In this document: positions 1 through 9,700 of the stretch, one piece after another | Layout of the letters: the number at the start of each line of letters is the position of its first letter | Position numbering within the stretch: position 1 is the first letter of the stretch | Assembly (NCBI GenBank): GCA_011033025.1 | Contig: WFMF01000154.1 | Coordinates: 124,001 to 188,000 of the forward strand | From: Beroe forskalii | Lineage: Eukaryota > Ctenophora > Nuda > Beroida > Beroidae | Direction: 5' to 3' | DNA: 64,000 nucleotides | The notes under the pieces: model-generated | Databases searched by the model: none | What the model was told of the DNA's origin: nothing | What the model saw: only the letters and a program-made list of their open reading frames with translations | Made by a program: the position numbers and the translations under genes

Positions 1-690
1 GTCTGCTATGTCTGGCAAATGACTGAAAATCAATTTTTGGCCCATTACTTTGTTCCTGAATATTTAGAGGAAGTTTTCTGTAAGAATTACATAAAAGCAT
101 GGCCTTTGCGATTCTTTTGCTCCCAAAACGAAGTCTCTACGACCTTCCTGGGCCGAGATACAAAAATTACATCCAATATGTCTTGCGAATGACCAAAAAA
201 TTAGTTTTTCGCCAATTACTTTGTTGCTGAGCATTTAAGGGCATATATTCAGGAAGAATTGTATACAAACATGGCCTTTGCAATTCTTTTGCGCCCAAAA
301 CGAAGTCTCTACGACCTTCCTGGGCCGAGATACAAAAATTGCCTCTGAACTGTGTATTGCGCTTCACTGAACAAGTGGTTCTCGGCCCATAACTTTGTTC
401 CTGAGCACTACGGGGCATATATCCAGAAAGAATTGTATAGAAACATGACCTTTGCCATTCTTTTGCGCCCGAAACGAAGTCTCTACGACCTTCCTGGGCC
501 GAGATACAAAAATTGCATCCACCATGTCTTGCAAATGACCAAAAAATTAGTTTTTCGCCAATTACTTTGTTCCTGAGCATTTAAGGGCATATATTCAGGA
601 AGAATTGTACAGAAACATGGCCTTTGCGATTCTTTTGCGCCCAAAACGAAGTCTCTACGACCTTCCTGGGCCGAGATACAGAAAATCAGC
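1..690. repeat. ~174-bp tandem satellite, about four copies
   Basis: The block ending in CGACCTTCCTGGGCCGAGAT recurs near 130, 305, 480 and 655, a spacing of about 171-176 bases. Between these anchors runs a shared segment containing TTACTTTGTTCCTGAGCA. The array enters from the left edge of the window. Short open frames across it on both strands simply repeat with the unit and are not genes. Confidence 0.9.
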
Positions 691-725
691 CAAGCGTATA
701 ACAGAAAAAAGGGTGTGGCCGATTT

Positions 726-765
726 GGGCCTGTTGCCAACAAAAATTTCGTTGGCAACAAGGCCC
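726..765. repeat. Short inverted repeat (hairpin)
   Basis: GGGCCTGTTGCCAAC is followed after about ten bases by GTTGGCAACAAGGCCC, giving a stem of about 15 bp with one bulge. It sits just beyond the satellite. Its function is unknown. Confidence 0.7.
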
Positions 766-857
766 ATTTTGTTTTTGATGGTCTTAATTACCGAAATCAG
801 TCGAGAAAACGCTTTTAACAAAGAAATCTAACGGATGGAGGTTTGGTCTCTGACTAT

Positions 858-1022
858 AGGGATCGTTCACATATTATGTAATCGCCTAGGGGGAAGAAGG
901 GGGGTTCCAAATGATTACGTTACATGTTATTGTAACAAATACAACTACTGTAAACTTGATTATGAGGGGGAGGGGGGGGGAAATCGACCAAAAATTGATT
1001 ACATAATATGTGAACGATCCCT
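858..1022. mobile_element. MITE-like element, GGGATCGTTCAC family (copy 1)
   Basis: A perfect 26-bp terminal inverted repeat bounds the element: it begins AGGGATCGTTCACATATTAT (858-883) and its reverse complement lies at 997-1022. The interior is G-rich with no coding capacity. Related copies lie at about 42378-42488 and 53394-53557. I see no clear target-site duplication. Confidence 0.85.
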
Positions 1023-1029
1023 TACAAAA

Positions 1030-1588
1030 AGGTAATGGGATAGGGTTGGCAATGGACAAGTGCCATGAAAATTTGTGCGTAATACTTCTGTACTAAGGTC
1101 CCTATTCTATTTTTCCCTGAATCCACTGGTTTTGCCTCAAACAGGTCTGTGTAATCTCATTTGGGCCTTTTCATGTTTCAGATGGTCCTATGATGCCTCA
1201 AATGGGCTTGTTTTATCTCAAATAGGCCTGTGATGTCACAGATGGACCTCTGATTGTGATCAATGTTTTTCTGCCAAAAAGTGGGCCTGTGGCAGAAAAA
1301 GTGGGCCTGAACAATGAAAAAAACAGCATCTGAGGGTGGGCCTATGCCCTATGGCTACCTGAAAAGAAAAACCTTACCCTATGCAAGCAACCACTCAGAC
1401 GCAGTATTTCCATGTGCATGTTGTAGTGCATGCAACAGCCACCTGTTGTCTATCCATTGTCTATCTGTGCCCTTAACCTTTTCTAAAATTTCAGCTTCAA
1501 TCAACTAGTCAACTGCTCCTTCAATTTCATAATTTATCTCTCATGTTAAAGTGTTGTGTGCAGTAAATCCTAATTTCACTCATTTCAG
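1030..1588. other. No gene seen; presumed intron or upstream flank
   Basis: The stretch contains loosely repeated phrases such as TCAAATGGGC and AGTGGGCCTG, but no convincing coding exon. It ends in an acceptor (TTTCAG, 1583-1588) that begins the monooxygenase exon. I looked here for the missing N-terminal GxGxxG exon and did not find it. Confidence 0.6.
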
Positions 1589-2996
1589 TTATAAAATCTA
1601 TGAGAAGAACCCCGAGGTTGGTGGGACATGGTATGATAACATCTATCCAGGAGTTGGTTGTGATGTTATGAGTCACCTTTACAGCTTTTCATATGCAGTG
1701 AACCCTAACTGGAGCAAAGGTTATAGTGAGGGCCATGAAATCTTACAGTATATTAAGGAGCTTGCTAAGCCTATCAGATCAAAAATCCAGTTCAATACAT
1801 CTGTTGTTAGTGCCACATGGAATGACGTTGTATCTAAATGGACCATTGTTCTTAGCACTGGAGAGGAATTAGAATTTGACATCTTGATTACTGCAACTGG
1901 TTTGCTTCATAAGCCATACTATCCTAAGTTTTTAGGTGCTGAGCTCTTTCAAGGTGTTAAATTTCATACTAACTGCTGGAAGAGGGATGAAGATCTTAGG
2001 GGAAAACAAATTGGCATCATAGGGACAGGAGCTTCAGCAGTTCAAGCTATACCAAAAATTGCAGACATGGAAATTGATAGTTTAAAAGTCTTTCAGAGAT
2101 CTGCTTCCTGGTGTCCCCCAAGGACCAATGATAAATATGGCCATTTTTGGAAGAAACTATTTCAATTAGCACCACCAATCCACACATTATATAGATGGTT
2201 TATTTTCTGGAGTTATGAAATACCTTTTTTCATCATGTTCATGATGCCATCTGAACAATTTCCTATTATTGGTAAGATTCATTCCCTCATTCAAAGTTTA
2301 GTTCATGCAAAATTTAGGCACCATGTTAGAACCACAGTAAATAATCAGAAAACAGCTTCAAAACTGATTCCAAATATACCTTTGGGTTGTAAAAGAACAA
2401 CACCCAGTGAAAATTATTTGGAAACATTCAATAAAGATAATGTTCAATTAGTAACTGAAGCTATAACTGGCATCAATGAAAAGGGAATCATAACATGTGA
2501 CAATACTTGCCACACTTTAGATGTAATAATATATGCCACTGGATTTGATCTGATTGGGAGTGTAAATTCATTTGAAGTAAAAGGACTGGGTGGGATATTG
2601 CTGTCAGATTACTATGGAGATGCACCCAAATCTTACCTTGGTATCACTAATCACCTATGCCCCAACTTCTTCACCATTGGTGGACCAGGTATTGTACTTG
2701 GTCATAACTCTGTTCTCTTCATTGGAGAGTGCCAAATGAATTACATCAGGCTTGCTCTTGAAGATATGCTCATTAAGAAAAGCAAAGCCCTAGTTCTGAA
2801 AGGAGAAGCTCTAACAGAATATCAGGAGTGGGTTGAATTTGAGATGAAGAACAAGGTTTTTGAAGGTGATAAGCACTGCACAAGTTGGTACCGAAATGCC
2901 AGAGGCATCAATTGGACTTTTTGGCCATCAAATTTGACACGTTTTTGGTGGAAAACGCTAGCTTTTGACTCTCAAAATTATACATTTTCATTGTAA
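1589..2996 (+). CDS. Baeyer-Villiger-type flavin monooxygenase, large 3' exon (5' part missing)
   Basis: A single exon of about 469 codons encodes most of an FAD/NADPH monooxygenase of the cyclohexanone-monooxygenase type. These enzymes insert one oxygen atom next to a carbonyl, or oxidise soft heteroatoms. Visible are the end of the first Rossmann fold (YEKNPEVGGTWYDN), the class fingerprint FxGxxxHxxxW as FQGVKFHTNCW, the second dinucleotide motif GIIGTGASAVQ, and a late IIYATGFD motif. The exon starts after the acceptor at 1587-1588. The N-terminal FAD-binding GxGxxG, roughly 40 residues, must lie on an exon not found here, probably left of the window. The stop is at 2994-2996, with AATAAA at 3221. 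BVMO-type enzymes are patchy in animals, so old transfer is possible but not shown here. Confidence 0.88.
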
Positions 2997-3730
2997 ATGA
3001 TTATATTATGCTTAATGAAAATATAAATGTTGTATGAAGGATTTATCATTCTAGATTGTGATGTGAAATGTAAAACATGATATGTTATTTAATATATAGG
3101 TATAGGCAGTTATTGATTGGGTTTTATTTTCAAAACATCCTTGATGATAATTTTATGTAGCTAATTTAATCAGATATTTTAATATTTCATCGTACAGATC
3201 TCAATCAAAATCTCAATCAAAATAAAGACCGTGGTTTAAATATTTTTTACTTTCATAAATTTGTAAGCTTTATAATTTCTAATTTCATTGACTTTTTTGT
3301 GCATAATTGATTCCGTTGATTACATCTCTTTTAATTTTCAGATATTATATTTTATGGTTACCCTTTTAGAATAAAATAGCTTTAAAAAGTTTGTAGTTTT
3401 TCTCAATGACATCGTTGATATTCAGAAATATAAAGTGTCAAAAGAACTCAGGTTAAGATTAAAGAGCTTCAATAATCTGCTGTTTCATGACTTTAGCCGA
3501 GCAATTTGTTGAATTTTATCAACAAATAATGTAATTTTGGTCTTGGGGCCAATTCAAAGAAGGGCAGTTAAAAAGGACTGGGTAAATAAGCATCTATTTG
3601 GTACCTAAATTAAATTTTTGCCGAAAATTGAATTCAATTAGAAATTTAAAATTCAATTTTGATAATCCATTTGTTCACCACTGATTACTCATATTTTTGC
3701 ACCTAAATTCTAATCCATGTTTTGAATAGA
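2997..3730. other. Intergenic: 3' UTR of the monooxygenase, then PHF12 upstream region
   Basis: AT-rich with no coding signal. AATAAA at 3221-3226 is a likely polyadenylation signal for the monooxygenase. The next 500 bases would hold the promoter of the plus-strand gene starting at 3731; I recognise no specific element. Confidence 0.6.
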
Positions 3731-6700
3731 ATGTCAAAGAAAGATAAGAACTTATCCCTTGATAATATCTCATACGAAAACGGAGATGGACTGTCCGAGG
3801 TTTGTCATGTTGTTTAGATGTACTCCAGGGGAAGTTTTTAAATGTTGATTGTATATATTCTAACACATAATTACTATCGAAAGCCAATAACACCCTCCTC
3901 AATCCCCTCCATTATAGCTGCTATTCAAAATTAAACGCAATCACTCTGCTCCCCTGACAGTGTAAAGCTAAACGCAATCACTCCCCCTTCAGCGGATTGC
4001 TGAATGTAATCACTCCCCCTACAGCAGATTGCTGAATGTAATCACTCCCCCTTCAGCAGATTACCCAATGTAATCACTCCCCCTACAGCAGATTGCTGAA
4101 TGTAATCACTCCCCCTACAGCAGATTGCTGAATGTAATCACTCCCCCTACAGCGGATTGCTGAATGTAATCACTCCCCCTACAGCAGATTGCTAAATGTA
4201 ATCAGACTAAATGTACTCCCCCTACAGCAGATTGCTGAATGTAATCACTCCCCCTACAGCAGATTGCTGAATGTAATCACTCCCCCTACAGCAGATTGCT
4301 GAATGTAATCACTCCCCCTACAGCAGATTGCTGAATGTAATCACTCCCCCTACAGCAGATTGCTAAATGTAATCACTCCCCCTACAGCAGATTGCTAAAT
4401 GTAATCACTCCCCCTACAGCAGATTGCTGAATGTAATCACTCCCCCTACAGCGGATTGCTAAATGTAATCACTCCCCCTACAGCAGATTGCTGAATGTAA
4501 TCACTCCCCCTACAGCGGATTGCTAAATGTAATCACTTCCTCTACAGCGGGTTGCTAAATGTAATCACTCCCCCTACAGCAGATAGCTAAACGTAATCAC
4601 TCCCCCTACAGCAGATTGCTGAATGTAATCACTCTCCCTACAGCGAATTGCTAAATGTAATCACTCCCCCTACAGCGAATTGCTAAATGTAATCTGAACG
4701 TAATCCTCCCCTACAGCAGATTGCTAAATGTAATCACTCCCCCTACAGCGGATTGCTAAATGTAATCACTCCCCCTTCAGCGGATTGCTAAATGTAATCA
4801 CTCCCCCTTCAGCGGATTGCTAAATGTAATCACTATCTCTTTGCAGCGGATAGCTAAGCTGATTGCAGCTCCAGGCAGTCTGTCTACTGAGGGCCATGAC
4901 AAAGCCCCCTCAACAACTTCGGCAAGCGGGAAGGGGAAGGGAGTGCGACCCAACAACGACTTCTGTAACTACTGCAGTGAGGGAGGACCGTTGATCTGCT
5001 GCGAGAAGTGCCCTGCCGCCTACCACTACCACTGCTGGTACGTGTTTCTGTGGTGGAAGTGCTGTGTTTCTGTGAACTTGGAAGTGCTGTGTTTCTGTGG
5101 TGAGAGTGCTGTGTTTCTGTGGTGGAAGTGCTGTGTTTCTGTGGTAGAAGTGCTGTGTTTCTGTGGCAGAAGTGCTGTGTTTCTGTGGCGGAAGTGCTGT
5201 GTTTCTGTGGCGGAAGTGATGTGTTTCTGTGGTGGAAGTGCTGTATTTCTGTGGTGGAAGTGCTGTGTTTCTGTGGTGGAAGTGCTGTGTTTATGTGGGT
5301 GAAATGCTGGGTTTCTGTGGTGGAAGTGCTGTGTTTCTGTGGTGGAAGTGCTGTGTTTCTGTGGTGAGAGTGCTGTGTTTCTGTGGTAGAAGTGCTGTGT
5401 TTCTGTGGTGAGCGTGCTGTGTTTCTGTGGCGAGGTGATGTGTTTCTGTGGTGTAAGTGCTGTGTTTCTGTGGTGGAAGTGCTTTGTTTCTGTGGTGGAA
5501 GTGCTGTGTTTCTGTGGTGGAAGTGCTTTGTTTCTGTGGTGGAAGTGCTGTGTTTCTGTGTTGGAATTGCTGTGTTTCTGTGGTGGAAGTGCTGTGTTTC
5601 TGTGGTGGAAGTGCTGTGTTTCTGTGGTGGAAGTGCTGTTTTTCTGTGGGGGAAGTGCTGTATTTCTGAGGTGGAAGTGATGTGTTTCTGTGGCGAAGTG
5701 ATGTGTTTCTGTGGTGGAAGTGCTGTTTGTTTTACTGATTAATATTTATATGATATGTATGATTCGTTACCACTCTGCATTTAGGAATTTTATACTGATA
5801 CAATTTATACGATGTATACCGTATACATAGCAATTAACAATATGAAATTAGCAATATGAAATATTTTTCTCCCTCGTATAAACTCATGCGAACTCCTAAC
5901 TCTGTGGGCGTGGTCTCCTTTGACTGTCTGCGTCCGTGTGTCTACCTGCACGATGCATCGAATTGCGTTCAACCTCCGAAATCGCTGGTTGGCTATTTCC
6001 TTTTGTCTTCTTTGTTCTACTGAAATTTCGTCCGCTGTGCCCTATAAAATCCGTCGGATGGCTTCCCAAAACTCACATACTGACCTTGTTATGTAATTTT
6101 GTACTTCTATTCTACCTTGTATTGCATTTCAGGCAAACCAGTCTTCAGAAAGTTAAAAATAACCTTCCAAAAATCAAAACTCTTAATTAATCTTATAGCC
6201 GCAACGACCAAAGGAATTGTCCTTCTAAGGAAATCTTTAATTAGATCGCCGTAAATTACGCAATGATGTTCAAGGAAATTTGAGTTTTTGTAACGAGCAA
6301 GTTATAGTCAAGAAGTCTTTTTTCTGTTAGATTTACAGATCAGATGACAATAATCACGTAACTATTTCAGCGAGCCCCCTCTAGACCCGAACAACCTGCC
6401 GTCGGAGGAGTGGTTGTGTAACAGCTGCATGCCCCCAAAACCCTTCCCTATCACTGTGAGTACTGTTCAATTGTTATTTTAATCTACAATGTGTTCTACT
6501 GAAATTTCGTCCGCTGTGCCCTATAAAATTGTACATTATAATTATACATTACTTTTCAGTCTTGTTATACGGTTTGTCCCAAAACGCTTAATTCATCATA
6601 ATATTATTTACACTATGTTATAGCTGCCCCAAAAAATCAATTCTTAATTAATCTTTTTAGCCGCAACAACCAAAGGAAGTTAAATTCATAAAATCTTTAA

Positions 6701-9700
6701 TTTCGCCGTAAATTACGCAGTGATGTTCAACCTTTTGAAGGTATTAATGTAACGATAAATTATAGTCTAGACACCCTTTTTAATTTAGACAATACAAGAT
6801 CAGATGACACTAATCACGTAACTTTAGATTTTTTGACCCAACAAACCCGTTAGTATTTGAGGAGTGGTTGTGTAACAGCTGCATGCCTGTACAAACTATC
6901 CCTATCCAGTACTGTTTAGGTGAAGCACCTCTAATACAATGTAGTGTACTACATTATACATTGTTTACGCTCGTTGTACCAGTATACGCAATCCATCATA
7001 CATTATGAACACTATGTTAGTATATGCCCTTACAAGTTCATGACGTGTGCATAATGATAAGAACACCTTTTGAATGTATTTTGAATGTATACATTGAATA
7101 TGTACAGTGAGCACCACTGCTACTATTTGAACAGCTCGGTACACTGTGTGTTAATACACACGGTACACTACCAATACATTAATAAATTTGTATTGAAACA
7201 GTACACTGTACACACAATACATGTACGTAGGTATGTGCTCTGTACACACAATACATGTACGTAGGTATATGCTCTGTACAGCTGTGTTAATAAACAGATC
7301 GGTGTCTTGTCCGTGTAACTCCCAGTGTACTAAGCTTACTAATAGTTTACACACACACAGAGTACAGTTTATAACGTGATACTCTAGAACTTTACTGATC
7401 AAGTATATGAGAGCTTCATGTCACCATGACAACCTTCCTCTTTGGCGTTTGTGTGTGTGTCCTTCGGAATTTGACTTACGTGAGACATGAGTGTGTAGTG
7501 TGTGTATGTATACAATATATGCTACACAGTAAGTATATGCTACACAGTAAGTACACACTGCTACACAGTAAGTACACACTGCTACACAGTAAGTACGCAC
7601 TGCTACACAGTAAGTACACACACGATGGTAAGTAGTATGCACTTGTACACAGAGCTACTTGCATCAAACATACCCACACTATGCATAGTGCATACCAATA
7701 CATTGCTATATTTATATAAACTATTTGTGACGAAGTTACACGCACATGATATGTTACTGAGCAATACACGCTTTAGTGTGTACTTTCTGCGAGCGTGCTT
7801 TTTGATTAGCTGTGCAATGTGCAGGTGGTTCGTGTATTTTTATTTACAAATCACAGAACAGAAGAGCTTTAAACTGATCAGATCAGGTTTTCAGTTCTAG
7901 TTCGCACATTCGCACAATTTGTATTTAGATGGGCCCAAGTTGGTTGGTTACACTCAGTACACTTTTCACTGTGTGTACACTGCACATGTTGATGTGTATT
8001 TATTGGATGCAATTTCTAGTTTATTCAATTTGTCACAAGATGACATGTTGTCACTTGATGCTGTTATTTTGGAGAATAATAGAATATCTGAGTTTTTGCA
8101 TGATCTCCTTACTCACAGATCATATTATAAACAAGTCTACACTACTCATATTATTATGCACACTCTTCTTTTGCACCGTATACACAAGCATTATGTATAC
8201 ACAAGCATAATGTATACATAATGCTCAGTACACTCTTGCTCGCATTGCTCAGTACACTACCAATACACTTGCTCGAATTGCTCAGTACACTACCAATACA
8301 CTTGATCACATTGCTCAGTACACACACTACCAATACACTTGCTCGAATTGCTCCGTACACTACCAATACACTTGATCACATTGCTCAGTACACTACCAAT
8401 ACACTTGCTCGCATTGCTCAGTACACTCCCAATACACTTGCTCACTCATATTGCTTAGTACACACGCACTCAGTTTCGTACCGTGTACATACGCACAGAC
8501 ACAGCCATTATTCAAACAGACTCACAACACACCCACACGCCCACATCTGGAATGTACAATAGTGCTAATGGAATGTTGTGTACACATTAGCCACTCTAAT
8601 TTGTACTACTAATAGGTATACCTCTGTGTGTGTGTTTGTGTGTGGGTGTGTGTGTGTACACTAACCAGTGTCCGATGTTGCTCGTATATAATAATGATGA
8701 AATGTATGTACACACAGTTCAACACGGCGCTGTATGTACATTGTACACTTTATATGTGTGCGTGTGTGTGTAAACTTAAATTACACGAATATACACACGA
8801 TTGTATTGTGTAGTATGGAAATCCCCCTGCATTTCGCCAAGCACTCTGTTACACACATTGAGAAGAGATGTATGTGATTCTGTCTTTGCGATTGTGCACG
8901 TGACCGAGTGTACTGACGTGTACTGACACGTGTTTAGCAATGTTATTACATACTGTACAACATGACCCAACGTTGCAGAATAGCCAAAATTAGCGGCCAA
9001 CCAACAACCAAGGTGTAATTCAATATCTCACATTCCCTAATTATTGCGTAGGTGTGTAGAATATGAAGTTTGTGTGTATGTATGTATGTATGTGGGTGTT
9101 TTAACTGCAAGTTTTGGTGTATTTGTTGCATACGGTTGTGTAAAGTTTACACATTAGTTTTGTTGGTAGGAATGCCCATTGCCCGTGTAGATGGAATAAG
9201 TTTTGCATACCCATTACCCATGTGTATGTGTGTGTATGTTCGGTGTAAAACAGTATTATATTTATCATGTGATTGTCCAGCATTTCTGGTGTTTGTGTGC
9301 CGTAGGTTCTATAATCGTACGATTTATTACGTTATTCAAGGCACAAATGTATACTTCGTCATTATGAAATGTGATATGTGATGTAATACAACCTTTCGTA
9401 ATGAAGGACTAGTTGGGTCCATCCCATATTAACTGTCTGCCGTTATGGATTGCTATGGCAATCTTCGTGGTTTTTCAACTTATGAAATCGATTTTTGTGC
9501 AATTTCCGTCCTTGTATCTTGCAATGAAATATCTACATAAATGTTTTAATTGGCTTGTTTATTCATAAGTACATCTCATTATAATCACCAATCATTTTGG
9601 CAGTCGTCTCAAGTTCAATTACGTACTCTGGATCATTAATTTGTTTGAAAAATGCGTGTTTACATTTTGCCGCCGAATTAAAGCAAAAATTGTCAGCAAA

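Noticed and set aside
3936-4846. CRISPR-like array of regularly spaced repeats
   Set aside because: Units are contiguous tandem copies with no unique spacers, and the genome is eukaryotic.
5119-5742. Cys/Trp-rich repeat frames after PHF12 exon 2 (such as VEVLCFCGGSAVFLW)
   Set aside because: They lie inside the intron minisatellite. The exon ends at a good donor (5038) and the PHD domain continues precisely in exon 3.
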